Assembly (NCBI RefSeq): GCF_036014175.1
Contig: NZ_CP107917.1
Location: forward strand, 1,302,001 to 1,366,000
Source: Streptomyces sp. NBC_00443
GTDB taxonomy: Bacteria; Actinomycetota; Actinomycetes; Streptomycetales; Streptomycetaceae
Length of the DNA: 64,000 bases
Direction of reading: 5' to 3'
Shown: positions 26,280-36,054 of the stretch, one piece after another
Position numbering within the stretch: position 1 is the stretch's first letter
How the letters are laid out: every line of letters begins with the position of its first letter
Translations under genes and position numbers: made by a program
Notes under the pieces: model-generated
What the model was told of the DNA's origin: nothing
What the model saw: only the letters and a program-made list of their open reading frames with translations
The model's database searches: none

Positions 26280-27101
26280 ATGAATGCCCGCACCGAGCCT
26301 GCCCGGGCGGAGACCGACGCGATAGCGCGGCCTCCGCTCGTCCGGGAGCTCCTGCTCGTCGCAGGGCTCTTCCTCGTCTACACGTTCGGCCGGCAGCTCG
26401 CCACGGGCCACACCGGCGAGGCCTTCCACAACGCGGACCGTGTGTGGGACCTGGAACGAGCCGTCCACCTGCCCGGCGAGGGCTCGGTGCAGAACCTGCT
26501 GCTGCACGGCGACACGCTCATACACCTCGCGAACACCTACTACGCGACCGTCCACTTCCCGGCCACCGCGGCCTTCCTGATCTGGCTCTACCTGCGGCGC
26601 CCCACGCACTACGTCTGGGCCCGCCGCGTCCTCGCCGTCGTCACCGCTGCCGCCCTGGTGGTGCATCTGACGTTCCCGCTCGCCCCGCCGCGCATGCTCG
26701 CCGCGACCGGCCTGATCGACACCGGGCAGGTGTACGGCCCCTCCGTGTACGGCTCGCCCGAGACCGACCACCTCTCGAACCAGTTCGCGGCGATGCCGTC
26801 GCTGCACTTCGGCTGGGCGCTCATGGTGGCGATCGGCCTGATCCTGGCGACCCGGTCGCGATGGCGGTGGCTCTGGCTGCTGCACCCGCTGGTGACCCTG
26901 CTGGTCATCGTGGGCACGGCCAACAACTACTGGCTCGACGCGATCGTCGCGACCGCCATGCTCGGCATCGCGCTCGCGGTGGTCCATCTGCCGCAGCGCA
27001 CGGCGACGACGGCCGGACGCGGCGCCGACAGGCTCGTACCGGCGCCCCGCAGCGAGGAAGCCGCAGACGAGGACGCCGTACTCGTGGGGGCGGGCCGATG
27101 A
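26280..27101 (+). CDS. PAP2-superfamily membrane phosphatase/transferase (Aur1/Ipt1-like)
   Basis: A 273-residue multi-pass membrane protein of the PAP2_3 (Aur1/inositolphosphotransferase-like) group. The active-site segments are MPSLHFGWALMVAIG (His) and the later NNYWLDAIVATA, with about six hydrophobic helices. Such enzymes hydrolyse or transfer lipid phosphate head groups. ATG 26280 (MNARTEPARAET) is preceded by GGGGGA. A longer reading from 26040 would translate the repeat array and is rejected. Its TGA overlaps the ATG of the next gene, so it forms a two-gene unit probably controlled by the divergent TetR regulator. Confidence 0.82.
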   Translation: MNARTEPARAETDAIARPPLVRELLLVAGLFLVYTFGRQLATGHTGEAFHNADRVWDLERAVHLPGEGSVQNLLLHGDTLIHLANTYYATVHFPATAAFLIWLYLRRPTHYVWARRVLAVVTAAALVVHLTFPLAPPRMLAATGLIDTGQVYGPSVYGSPETDHLSNQFAAMPSLHFGWALMVAIGLILATRSRWRWLWLLHPLVTLLVIVGTANNYWLDAIVATAMLGIALAVVHLPQRTATTAGRGADRLVPAPRSEEAADEDAVLVGAGR

Positions 27102-28099
27102 ACGCCACCGTCCTCGCCGTCGTCCTGTCACTGTTCTCTGCCGTCGCCTACGCCGCCGCGGCCGTGGCCCAGGAGCGGCTGGCCTCCCGCGCTGCGGGTA
27201 CGGGCCTGCTGCGACTGCTGGGCTCCGGCGCCTGGTGGGGCTCGGTCCTGCTCAACGGCTCGGGCGCGCTGCTGCACGTCGTGGCCCTCAAGTACGGTCC
27301 GCTGACCCTGGTGCAGCCGCTGGGCGCGCTCACCCTCGTGGCGGCGGTGCCGCTGGGGGCGCGGCTCGCCGGGCGGCGGGTCAGCGGAGTCGAGTGGCGC
27401 GGTACGGCGCTGACGCTGGCCGGCCTGGGCGCGATCCTCGTCACGGCCTCCGGGCCCGCGCCCGACGACGTGCTGAGCACGTCCGAGGCACTGGCGGTCG
27501 CGGCGGTGACCGTGGCGCTGATCGGCATGCTGTCGCGGCCGGGCGCCCGGCCGGGACTGCGGCACGCGACGGCGTCCGGGTTCGCCTCCGGGGTGGCCTC
27601 GGCGCTCACGCAGACGGTGACGGTGGCCGCGACGGACCACTCGGCCCCGCTGCTCAGCCTTCAGGTGGTCGGGGTGGCGTTGCTGGTCGCGGCCCTCGCG
27701 GCGAGCGGGCTGCTGTTGTCGCAGACCGCCTACCGGGGCGGCCTCGGCGCCCCGCTCGCGGTGGTGACGCTGGCCAACCCGATGGCGGCCGCGGTCATCG
27801 GGCTGGTCCTGCTCGGCGAACGCCTCCAGGGCGGCGCGGTGGGCATCCTGCTCGCGCTGGCCGGGGCGGGACTGGCGTCCTGGGGTGTGGTGCTGCTCAG
27901 CCGGGCGACGCCCGACCCTGGCCCGCTGGCGGCTGCCGCACCCGACCCCGCCGCGGACGACGACCACCCCGTCGCCGCCGTACTGGCTCTGCAGGCCGAG
28001 GCGGCGGCACAGGAGCGGGCGCTGACGCCCGAGCCGCCAGCTGCGGAACCGGCGTTGGTGCCCCGGCAACCGGAGCCGGGGCACCTCACAGCACTCTGA
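27098..28099 (+). CDS. EamA/DMT-type membrane transporter
   Basis: A 333-residue protein with about nine or ten hydrophobic helices in two halves. It resembles the drug/metabolite transporter superfamily (NIPA/EamA-like): LLHVVALKYGPLTLVQPLGALTLVAAVPLGARLAGRR in the first half and PLAVVTLANPMAAAVIGLVLLGERLQGG in the second. The last 60 residues form a Pro/Ala/Glu-rich cytoplasmic tail. It is translationally coupled to the PAP2-type gene (ATGA overlap). The substrate is unknown. Confidence 0.8.
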   Translation: MNATVLAVVLSLFSAVAYAAAAVAQERLASRAAGTGLLRLLGSGAWWGSVLLNGSGALLHVVALKYGPLTLVQPLGALTLVAAVPLGARLAGRRVSGVEWRGTALTLAGLGAILVTASGPAPDDVLSTSEALAVAAVTVALIGMLSRPGARPGLRHATASGFASGVASALTQTVTVAATDHSAPLLSLQVVGVALLVAALAASGLLLSQTAYRGGLGAPLAVVTLANPMAAAVIGLVLLGERLQGGAVGILLALAGAGLASWGVVLLSRATPDPGPLAAAAPDPAADDDHPVAAVLALQAEAAAQERALTPEPPAAEPALVPRQPEPGHLTAL

Positions 28100-28117
28100 G
28101 CGGAGCCGCGATCCGGA

Positions 28118-30169
28118 CTAGTCCGTGACGATCGCCGGGTCGCTCACGCCCGGCCGCCCGTTCTCGACGTGCCCGGCGAAGCGCCGCAGGAACTTCGGGT
28201 CGGCGTCGGTGGTGACGGTCAGGTCGTACCAGCGCCGGCTCCCCTGCAGGTCGACCGTGCGGCGCACGGTGTCGCCGGGCCGTACCGTCACCGTCGCGGG
28301 GCGGCCGCCGTACCCGTTGCCGATCTTCAGGCCGACGCTCCTCGTTCCCTTGTTGGTGAAGGTCAGCTCGATGTCGTCGCCCTTGTGGCGGGCGGTGACC
28401 TCGGGACCGGCCGTCTTGTTCGAGCCCTTGAAGTAGCGCACGAAACCGTTGGGGCCGTGCACGGTCAGGTCGTACGCGCCGTTCGAGTACGCCGAGTTCC
28501 AGGTGTCCGCGATGCTCTTGCCGGCTTCGGTGGTGTACATCCAGGGGCCGTCGGTGCGGTTGCCGGAGGTGATGTGGAAGGCGGCACCGGCCTTGGCACC
28601 GGAGGCGAAGGCCAGCGTGAACTTGCCGGCCGCCGCGTCGACGAAACCGTCCACGTGCGGGGCGTACTTGAGCGGGCGGGCCCGACGCAGACCGCGCTCC
28701 TGCTTCGGCATGTCGGGGTCGGCCGGCGGCGCCGGCTTGTAGTCCGGGTGACGCTCACGGTCCGGCGGCTCGTACTCGTCCGTCTCCGGCAGCGCGGCCG
28801 GGCGGCTGTCCTTGCAGGAGAAGTCGAAGGCCGAGGTCAGGTCGCCGCAGATGGCGCGGCGCCAGGGGGAGATGTTGGTCTCCTTGACGCCGAAGCGGCG
28901 CTCCATGAACTGCAGGATCGACGTGTGGTCCAGCGTCTCGGAGCAGACGTAACCGCCCTTGCTCCACGGCGAGACGACCAGCATCGGCACCCGCGGACCG
29001 AGGCCGTAGGGGCCGGCCGGACGCTTGCTGTCACCCTTGTAGAGGTCGAGCGAGACATCGACGGTGGACTTGCCCTTGGAGGCGTCCTTCGGCGGCAGCG
29101 GCGGCACCACGTGGTCGAAGAAGCCGTCGTTCTCGTCGAAGGTGACGAACAGGGCCGTCTTCGACCAGACCTCCGGGTTGGAGGTGAGGGCGTCCAGGAC
29201 CTGGGCGATGTACCAGGCGCCGTAGTTCGAGGGCCAGTTGGAGTGCTCGGTGAAGGCCTCGGGGGCGGCGATCCAGGAGATCTGCGGCAGCCTGCCGGCC
29301 TTGACGTCGGCCTTGAGCTGGTCGAAGTAGCCGTCGCCGTTCTTGACGTCGGTACCGGTGCGGGCCTTGTCGAACCAGGGGTCGCCGGGTTTGGCCTCGC
29401 GGTACTTGTTGAAGTACAGCAGCGAGTTGTCGCCGTAGTTGCCGCGGTATGCGTCGTCGATCCAGCCCCAGGAGCCGGCCGCGTCCAGGCCGTCACCTAT
29501 GTCCTGGTAGATCTTCCAGGAGACACCGGCCTGCTCCAGGCGCTCCGGGTAGGTGGTCCAGCCGTAGCCGAGCTCGTCGTTGCCGAGGACCGGGCCGCCG
29601 CCGGTGCCGTCGTTGCCGGTGTAGCCCGACCACATGTAGTAGCGGTTCGGGTCGGTGGAGCCGATGAACGAGCAGTGGTAGGCGTCGCAGATGGTGAAGG
29701 CGTCGGCGAGGGCGTAGTGGAAGGGGATGTCCTCGCGGTTCAGGTACGCCATGGTCGTGGTGCCCTTGGCGGGGATCCACTTGTCGTACTTGCCGCCGTT
29801 GTAGGCCTGCTGGCCGTCGTTCCAGCCGTGCGGAAGGCCTTCCAGGAACTGCATGCCGAGGTCGTCGGCGTCCGGGTGGAACGGCAGGATGTCCTTGGTG
29901 CCGTTCGACTGGTGCCAGATCGACTTGCCGTTGTCGTGCGCCACCGGGCGGGGGTCGCCGAAACCGCGGACGCCGCGCAGTGCGCCGAAGTAGTGGTCGA
30001 AGGAACGGTTCTCCTGCATCAGGACGACGATGTGCTCAACGTCCTCCATCGACCCCGTTCGGTGGTTCGCCGGGAGGGCGGCGGCCCGCTGGATGCTGCT
30101 CGACAGAGCAGTGAACGCCGTGGTCGCGCCCGCTACTTGAAGGAATCTGCGGCGATTGACTTCGGGCAT
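28118..30169 (-). CDS. Phosphocholine-specific phospholipase C, Tat-exported
   Basis: A 683-residue secreted phosphoesterase of the bacterial phospholipase C family, which hydrolyses phosphatidylcholine. A Tat signal (NRRRFLQVAGATTAFTAL) starts at ATG 30169. The catalytic metal region shows HIVVLMQENRSFDHYFGALRGVRGF, followed by GSTDPNRYYMWSG and FVTFDENDGFFDHVVPP. Two C-terminal beta-sandwich domains follow (about 510-680), as in other phosphocholine-specific members. The 162 bases upstream, shared with an MFS gene, contain no recognisable PhoP box (GTTCACC repeats). Confidence 0.92.
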   Translation of the reverse strand: MPEVNRRRFLQVAGATTAFTALSSSIQRAAALPANHRTGSMEDVEHIVVLMQENRSFDHYFGALRGVRGFGDPRPVAHDNGKSIWHQSNGTKDILPFHPDADDLGMQFLEGLPHGWNDGQQAYNGGKYDKWIPAKGTTTMAYLNREDIPFHYALADAFTICDAYHCSFIGSTDPNRYYMWSGYTGNDGTGGGPVLGNDELGYGWTTYPERLEQAGVSWKIYQDIGDGLDAAGSWGWIDDAYRGNYGDNSLLYFNKYREAKPGDPWFDKARTGTDVKNGDGYFDQLKADVKAGRLPQISWIAAPEAFTEHSNWPSNYGAWYIAQVLDALTSNPEVWSKTALFVTFDENDGFFDHVVPPLPPKDASKGKSTVDVSLDLYKGDSKRPAGPYGLGPRVPMLVVSPWSKGGYVCSETLDHTSILQFMERRFGVKETNISPWRRAICGDLTSAFDFSCKDSRPAALPETDEYEPPDRERHPDYKPAPPADPDMPKQERGLRRARPLKYAPHVDGFVDAAAGKFTLAFASGAKAGAAFHITSGNRTDGPWMYTTEAGKSIADTWNSAYSNGAYDLTVHGPNGFVRYFKGSNKTAGPEVTARHKGDDIELTFTNKGTRSVGLKIGNGYGGRPATVTVRPGDTVRRTVDLQGSRRWYDLTVTTDADPKFLRRFAGHVENGRPGVSDPAIVTD

Positions 30170-30331
30170 GGGTGAGGGACCTCTTCCCATAGGGGGTGAT
30201 TTGACCGGACGGCATGTGACGGAATGCGCGCGGAAGGAGTGTTCCAGGAGCACCAAACGTCAGGGAAGGGTCCGGTGGCGCTCGTGTGAAAGTCGCGGGT
30301 ACGTGAGGTGTGCCGGGAGCGGGACGCGGGG

Positions 30332-31630
30332 ATGGTCGCGATCATGACAGAGACGACGCGCACGGTAGCCCCGCCGGCGAAACGGCCCGTACGCCAGCTC
30401 CTCGCCGCCTCCGTCGGCAACGCCGTGGAGTGGTACGACTGGTACGCCTACACCTTCCTCGCCACCTATATCGCGGCCGAGGTCTTCCCCAAGAGTGCTG
30501 ACAACTCCCTGGTGCCGCTGCTCTCGACGTTCGCGGTCTTCGCGGTGGGCTTCTTCATGCGGCCGGTGGGCGGGCTGGTGATGGGCGCGATCGCCGACCG
30601 CCGCGGGCGACGTGCCGCGCTGACCGTCACCATCCTCTTGATGGGCGGCAGCAGTCTGCTGGTCGGCCTGACCCCGACCTACGAGACGGCAGGCGTCCTC
30701 GCTCCGGTGATCCTGGTCCTCGCCCGCCTCCTCCAGGGCCTGTCCGTGGGCGGCGAGTTCGCGGCGTCGACGACCTTCCTGGTGGAGTCGGCGGGACCGG
30801 GCCGCCGCGGGCTGTTCTCCAGCTTCCAGTACGTGTCGACGACGGTCGGCCAGCTGGTCGCCTCCGGCATCGCGACGCTGCTGGTGGACACGCTGAGCGA
30901 CGGGCAGATGAACGGCTGGGGCTGGCGGGTGCCGTTCGTCCTCGGTGCCGTGCTGAGCCTGGTCGGCTTCTGGATCCGGCAGGGCGCGCAGGAAACAAGG
31001 AGCGCCGAGCAGCAACAGGCCCCGCGTCCCGCCCTGTTCGAGGCGTTGCGCCGCCATCCCCGCCAGTCCCTGCTGATCTGCGGGATCACGGCGGGCGGCA
31101 CGATCGCGTACTACACATGGACCTCGTACCTGCCGACGTACGCCGAACTCAACGCGGGCATCGAGAAGTCGGACGCGCTGCTGGCGGGCACGATCTCGCT
31201 GGCCTTCTTCGCGCTGCTCCAGCCCCTCGGCGGCCTCCTCTCCGACCGCTTCGGCCGCCGCCCCCTCCTCCTCTTCTTCGGCCTGGGCTTCGCCCTCCTC
31301 ACGGTCCCGCTGCTGCACGCCCTGCGTGACTCGTTCGCGGTGCTGCTGCTCGTGCAGTGCGCGGGCATGGTGCTGCTGACCGGGTTCACGTCGATCAGTG
31401 CGGCCGTGAACGCCGAGGTGTTTCCGCCCCGGGTGCGGGCGGCGGGCATCGGGTTCCCGTACTCACTGACGGTCGCGATGTTCGGCGGTACGGCGCCGTA
31501 TGTCGGCACGCTGTTCAAGGAGCTGGGGCACGCGGACCTGTTCCCCTGGTACGTCGCCGCCCTGTGCCTCGGCTCGTCGCTGGTGTATCTGCGGCTTCCG
31601 GAGACGGCGCACCGGCCGCTGGAGCGGTGA
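30332..31630 (+). CDS. MFS transporter, metabolite:H+ symporter family
   Basis: A 432-residue twelve-helix MHS carrier, similar in type to the one at 21654 but a separate gene. The start region reads SVGNAVEWYDWYAYTFLATY, with cytoplasmic loop IADRRGRRAAL and GLSVGGEFAAS. WYDWYAY is typical of ketoglutarate or proline/betaine permeases. Starts at 30332 or 30344 are both possible; 30332 is taken for its upstream GGGAG. It diverges from the phospholipase C gene, so uptake of a choline- or betaine-type product is a reasonable guess, not shown by the sequence. Confidence 0.85.
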   Translation: MVAIMTETTRTVAPPAKRPVRQLLAASVGNAVEWYDWYAYTFLATYIAAEVFPKSADNSLVPLLSTFAVFAVGFFMRPVGGLVMGAIADRRGRRAALTVTILLMGGSSLLVGLTPTYETAGVLAPVILVLARLLQGLSVGGEFAASTTFLVESAGPGRRGLFSSFQYVSTTVGQLVASGIATLLVDTLSDGQMNGWGWRVPFVLGAVLSLVGFWIRQGAQETRSAEQQQAPRPALFEALRRHPRQSLLICGITAGGTIAYYTWTSYLPTYAELNAGIEKSDALLAGTISLAFFALLQPLGGLLSDRFGRRPLLLFFGLGFALLTVPLLHALRDSFAVLLLVQCAGMVLLTGFTSISAAVNAEVFPPRVRAAGIGFPYSLTVAMFGGTAPYVGTLFKELGHADLFPWYVAALCLGSSLVYLRLPETAHRPLER

Positions 31631-31702
31631 GCCGCTCGGCGCACCGCTGTGCACCTGCTGGTTCGGCATGATCCCGGTGCTCGGTGTGGTGAGGTGGGGA
31701 TC

Positions 31703-32425
31703 ATGACGACGAGTGACGCGATCGTGGTGCCCGAGCTGTACGTCGGCTACCCCGAGGTGGCCTTCGGCGGCTACGTCGCCGGTGTGCTGGCGGAGCGGTC
31801 CGGGGCGCGGACGGTACGGGTGGACTTCCGTGGGCCGGTGCCGGTCGGGGTGCCCGTGCGGATCGGCGAAACGGCGAACGGTGGCGTGGAGTTGGGCGAG
31901 GCCGAGCAGCCCCTCGCCGCGGCACGTCCCGCCGAGCTGCCGGCGGACGTGCCGGCCGCGCCCTCCTGGGACGAGGCGGCCGTCGCGGCCGAGAGGTTCC
32001 GGGCGGCGCCGCCATCGGGGGTGGTCGACTGCTTCGGCTGCGGCCTGCGTACCGCCGACCGCGGTCTGCGTGTGCACGGCACACCGGTGCCGGACCTCGG
32101 CCTGGTGGCCTCCGGCTGGACCCCGTCCCCCGCCTTCGCCGACCCGGACGGCCTGCTCCCGGCCCCGCTGGTCTGGGGCGCCCTGGACTGCCCGGGACAC
32201 TGGGCGGGCCGCTTCCTCGGCACCCTGCGGCCAGGAGCGGTCACCGCGGCGCTCACAGGCACGATTGTGCGGCCGGTCGTTGTTGGTGAGCCGTACATCT
32301 CGTACGCGTGGCTGCGGTCGGAGTCCGGACGCAAGCACACCATGGGCGTGGCGCTCGCGACGGCCGGGGGCGAACTGTGCGCCGTCTCCGAAGCGTTGTG
32401 GATCGACCCGAAGCCCTCCCCCTGA
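31703..32425 (+). CDS. Conserved protein of unknown function, possible hotdog-fold thioesterase
   Basis: A 240-residue cytoplasmic protein. Segments YVGYPEVAFGGYVAGVLAE near the start and PAPLVWGALDCPGHWA...LTGTIVRPVVVGEPYISYAWLRSE near the end resemble acyl-CoA thioesterase-like double hotdog proteins. The middle contains a CFGCG pair of cysteines. No catalytic residue can be assigned with confidence. The ATG at 31703 follows GGTGGGG. It stands alone 72 bases after the MFS gene. Confidence 0.6.
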   Translation: MTTSDAIVVPELYVGYPEVAFGGYVAGVLAERSGARTVRVDFRGPVPVGVPVRIGETANGGVELGEAEQPLAAARPAELPADVPAAPSWDEAAVAAERFRAAPPSGVVDCFGCGLRTADRGLRVHGTPVPDLGLVASGWTPSPAFADPDGLLPAPLVWGALDCPGHWAGRFLGTLRPGAVTAALTGTIVRPVVVGEPYISYAWLRSESGRKHTMGVALATAGGELCAVSEALWIDPKPSP

Positions 32426-32572
32426 AACCGCCGCTGCCCGAGCTCGTCGTCCCGTGGCGTGGGAGGCGGAGGTGGCGCATGGTGGAGGTAGGGAGTGGGT
32501 CGATCCTGCGTTCCGCAGGCTGCGGGGCGGTCCGGCGTGCCCGGCTCCCGAACAGGCGGGAGGAGGACTGCC

Positions 32573-33100
32573 ATGGTGTGTGCCACAGGCCCACTGCTCT
32601 ACGGGGCCGCCGCCGGGGCCGCGGGGACGACGGCGCTGAACGTGGTCTCCTACGGCGACATGGTGCTGCGGGGCCGGCCGGCCAGTTCCACACCCGAGAC
32701 GACCGTACGCAAGCTGGCGCAGAAGCTTCACCTGCGCATCCCCGGCGAGGGGCGGGCCCAGGAGAGTCGCGTGACGGCCCTCGGTGCGCTGACGGGCCTG
32801 GCGGCCGGGACCGGTATGGGCGCGATGCTGGGGCTGGGGCATGCGGCCGGCTGGCGTCCGGCGCGAAGCACCCAGTACGCGGTGGCCGTGGTGGGGGCGT
32901 TGGTGGCCACCAACGGGCCCATGACCGTACTGGGCGTGACCGACCCGCGGACCTGGGCCGCGACCGACTGGGCTGCCGACATCGTGCCCCACCTCGCCTA
33001 CGCAGTGGTGACGGTGAGCGTGTTCAACCGGCTCCTCGGCCCATCGCCGACCGCAGCCCGGGTCAGGAGGACGTCACATCATGGCCGACACGGTTGCTGA
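32573..33100 (+). CDS. Small membrane-associated protein of unknown function
   Basis: A 175-residue protein with several hydrophobic segments: LLYGAAAGAAGTTALNVVSYGDM, TALGALTGLAAGTGMGAMLGLG, YAVAVVGALVATNG and DIVPHLAYAVVTVSVF. I do not recognise the family. ATG 32573 has an excellent GGGAGGAGG site at 32558-32566. Its 3' end overlaps the start of the pyruvate oxidase gene by 20 bases in another frame, suggesting coupled expression. Confidence 0.65.
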   Translation: MVCATGPLLYGAAAGAAGTTALNVVSYGDMVLRGRPASSTPETTVRKLAQKLHLRIPGEGRAQESRVTALGALTGLAAGTGMGAMLGLGHAAGWRPARSTQYAVAVVGALVATNGPMTVLGVTDPRTWAATDWAADIVPHLAYAVVTVSVFNRLLGPSPTAARVRRTSHHGRHGC

Positions 33101-34817
33101 CCTCATCGTCTCCATGCTCAAGGCGTCCGGCGTGCGACGGGTGTACGGCCTGCCCGGCGACTCCCTCAACGGCTTCACCGACGCTCTGCGCCGTGACGGC
33201 ACCATCGCGTGGGGACATGTCCGGCACGAAGAGGCCGCGGCCTTCGCCGCCGCTGCCGAGGCAGGGGTGACGGGGCGCCTCGCGGTCGCGGCCGGCAGTT
33301 GCGGGCCGGGCAACCTGCACCTGATCAACGGGCTGTTCGACGCGCAGCGCAGCCGGGTGCCGGTGCTCGCGGTGGCCGCGCAGATTCCCCAGGAGCAGAT
33401 CGGCAGCGAGTACTTCCAGGAGACGCATCCGCAGCTGCTGTTCCGCGAGTGCAGCGTCTACTGCGAACTGGCGAGCATGCCGGAACAGGTGCCCTGGCTC
33501 CTGGGGATGGCCGCGCGCGCCGCCCTCGAACGCAGCGGAGTGGCGGTGCTGGTCGTCCCCGGCGAACTGTTCCTGGCGCCGGCACCCGACAGCCCCACTC
33601 AGCATCCAGTGATCAAGACGTCGTCCCGCATCCGGCCGGACGACGCCGCACTTGCCCGGGCGGCGCAGGTCCTCAACGCGGCCGACCGGGTGACGATCCT
33701 CGCCGGGGCCGGCTGCGAAGGGGCGCACGACGAGGCCGTGGCGCTCGCCGAGGCGCTGAAGGCGCCCATGGTGCACTCGCTGCGGGGCAAGGAGTTCCTG
33801 GAGTACGACAACCCCTACGACGTCGGACTGACCGGGTTGATCGGCTACAGCTCCGGCTACCGGGCGATGGAGCACTGCGACGCGCTGCTGATGCTGGGCA
33901 CCGACTTCCCGTACCGCTCGTTCTACCCGCGGAAGGCATCCGTCGTGCAGGTAGACGTGCGTGGTGAGCACATCGGCCGCCGTACGCCGGTGGAGGTCCC
34001 CCTGGTCGGGACCGTCAAGGACACCGCCCAGGCGCTGCTTCCCCTGCTCGAACGTCGAGGCGACGACAGCTTCCTGACGACGATGACCGGCCACTACCGG
34101 CGGGTGCGCTCCCGCCTGGACCGGCTGGCCGAGGCCAAGCCCACCGACTCCCCGCTGCACCCGCAGTACGTCGCCGCCACCGTCGATCGGCTGGCAGCCC
34201 GCGACGCGGCCTTCACCGCCGACGTCGGCACGCCCACCGTATGGGCGGCGCGCTACCTGCACATGAACGGGGCGCGGCGGCTCATCGGCTCCTTCAACCA
34301 CGGCTCGATGGCCAACGCTCTGCCCCACGCGATCGGCATTCAGGCCAGCCATCCCGGCCGCCAGGTGATCGCACTCTCGGGCGACGGTGGCCTGGCGATG
34401 CTGCTCGGCGAGCTGAGCACACTGCGGCAACTGGACCTCCCGGTGAAGGTCGTCGTCTTCAACAACTCGGCGCTGGGTTTCGTCGAGTTGGAGATGAAGG
34501 CCGCAGGCGTCGTCACCTACGGCACCGGTCTGGAGAATCCTGACTTCAGCGCCCTGGCCCGCGCAGCCGGCCTGCACGCGTCCCTTGTCCGACGCGCGGA
34601 CGAGTTGGAGGAGGCGTTGCAGGAGGCCTTCGCACATGACGGGCCCGCCCTGGTCGACGTCCACACCGAGCGCCAGGAGCTCTCGCTGCCTCCCAAACTC
34701 ACGCTTGAGCAGATCAAGGGCTTCACGCTGTTCGCCACCCGCACCGTCCTGTCCGGACGCGGTGACGAGGTCCTTGAGCTCACCAGGACCAATCTGCGTC
34801 AGCTCAGCCTCGAGTAG
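33081..34817 (+). CDS. poxB: Pyruvate:quinone oxidoreductase (pyruvate oxidase)
   Basis: A 578-residue thiamine diphosphate enzyme. It probably oxidises pyruvate to acetate and CO2, passing electrons via FAD to the quinone pool at the membrane. The TPP-binding motif is GDGGLAMLLGELSTL...NNSALGF. The N-terminal PYR domain has VYGLPGDSLNGF and the catalytic Glu in HVRHEEAAAFAAA. The central FAD domain follows (VTILAGAGC). The C-terminal tail resembles the membrane-binding end of PoxB. Family length (about 570-580) matches. It starts within the previous gene. Confidence 0.88.
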   Translation: MADTVADLIVSMLKASGVRRVYGLPGDSLNGFTDALRRDGTIAWGHVRHEEAAAFAAAAEAGVTGRLAVAAGSCGPGNLHLINGLFDAQRSRVPVLAVAAQIPQEQIGSEYFQETHPQLLFRECSVYCELASMPEQVPWLLGMAARAALERSGVAVLVVPGELFLAPAPDSPTQHPVIKTSSRIRPDDAALARAAQVLNAADRVTILAGAGCEGAHDEAVALAEALKAPMVHSLRGKEFLEYDNPYDVGLTGLIGYSSGYRAMEHCDALLMLGTDFPYRSFYPRKASVVQVDVRGEHIGRRTPVEVPLVGTVKDTAQALLPLLERRGDDSFLTTMTGHYRRVRSRLDRLAEAKPTDSPLHPQYVAATVDRLAARDAAFTADVGTPTVWAARYLHMNGARRLIGSFNHGSMANALPHAIGIQASHPGRQVIALSGDGGLAMLLGELSTLRQLDLPVKVVVFNNSALGFVELEMKAAGVVTYGTGLENPDFSALARAAGLHASLVRRADELEEALQEAFAHDGPALVDVHTERQELSLPPKLTLEQIKGFTLFATRTVLSGRGDEVLELTRTNLRQLSLE

Positions 34818-34823
34818 GGGGTT

Positions 34824-34870
34824 GCGGGGACGGTCGGTCCAGGTCCGTCAACCCTTCCCTCCGTCCCCGC
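34824..34870 (+). terminator. Candidate long-loop hairpin after poxB
   Basis: GCGGGGACGG (34824-34833) and CCGTCCCCGC (34861-34870) are perfect ten-base arms separated by 27 bases, starting 7 bases after the poxB stop. The long loop makes terminator function uncertain. Confidence 0.4.
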
Positions 34871-34979
34871 CCTTCCGTCTGGCAGAAGTCGCCTTGCGCG
34901 GCGGTCGCAGCCGTCACGACCCTGATGCCAACCACGGCACGCGGGGCGACGGAGCCCCGCCGACAGGGACGGGAACCCC

Positions 34980-36054
34980 ATGCCTCACACCACCGCCTTC
35001 GCCAGGAACCAGTGGTACGTCGCCGCCTACAGCCACGAGGTCGGACGCGAGCTGCTCGGTCGGACCATCCTCGGAGAAACCCTCGTGCTCTACCGCACGG
35101 AGGAGGACGGGACGCCGGTCGTCCTGCACGACCGGTGTGTGCATCGCCGCTACCCGCTGTCCGAGGCGCCGACCCGGCTCGACGGGGACCGGATCGTGTG
35201 CGGGTATCACGGGTTCACGTACGACACCACCGGTACGTGTGTATGTGCCGGGGCAGAAACGCGTTCCGCGCACCGCGCGTGTCGCCTCGTACCCGGTGGT
35301 CGAGCAGGACTCGCTGATCTGGGTGTGGATCGGCGACCCGGCGCTCGCCGACCCGCAGAGCATCCCGCGGGCCAGGCACCTCGACTCCCCCGGCTGGGTC
35401 ACCGTGCGCGGTATGGAGCCGATCGGCTGCGACTACGGCCTGCTGGTCGACAACCTCCTCGACCTCTCCCACGAGACCTATCTCCACGGCGGCTACATCG
35501 GCACCCCCGAGGTCGCCGAGACGCCGATCACCACGGAGGTCGACGAGGGCGCCGGGATCGTCCGGGTGAGCCGGCACATGGCCGACGCCGAGTGCCCGCC
35601 GTTCTACGCCAGGTCGACCGGCATAGCGGGCCGGATCACGCGCTGGCAGGACATCGAGTACCACGCCCCCTGTCTGTATCTGCTGCACAGCCGCATCGCC
35701 CCGGTCGGGGTGCTGCCCGAGGCGGACGGCAGCGACCCGAACGGCTTCCACACCGAGATCACGTACGCCATCACACCGTCCGGCGACGGCAAGGTGTACG
35801 ACTTCTGGGCGGTCTCGCGTGACTGGGCGACGGACGACGACGAGGTCACCGAGTTCCTGCGCGGCAACAACCACACCGTCGTCATGCAGGACGTCACCGC
35901 CCTCAACCTGCTCCAGCAGACCCTCGGCAGCGAGCGCCACGGCTACCAGGAGCTGAGCATCAACATCGACACCGGTGGCCTGGCGGCCCGCCGGATCCTC
36001 GCCCGGCTGGTCGAGGAGGGCGCGAAGCCGATGGAGACGGAGAAGGTCCAGTGA
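34980..36054 (+). pseudogene. vanA: Vanillate O-demethylase oxygenase subunit, frameshifted
   Basis: A Rieske non-haem iron oxygenase that would demethylate vanillate to protocatechuate and formaldehyde. The [2Fe-2S] Rieske ligands are in CVHRR and CGYHG (about residues 52-76). The iron site is in DNLLDLSHETYLHGG. Codons from ATG 34980 read correctly to YDTTGTCV. The protein then continues in another frame from YVPGQKRVP (about 35240) to the stop at 36054. Alignment to VanA requires two more bases in the run ACGTGTGTATGTG, so the net change is -2 in a GT repeat. As given, it would yield a truncated protein. It could be a real mutation, slippage-based switching or a sequence error. Confidence 0.85.

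Noticed and set aside
30170..30331. PhoP box before phospholipase C
   Set aside because: No pair of GTTCACC-like direct repeats is present.
34585..34979. Upstream extension of the second vanA frame
   Set aside because: It runs through the poxB gene in a shadow frame; the Rieske domain is clearly in the frame starting at 34980.
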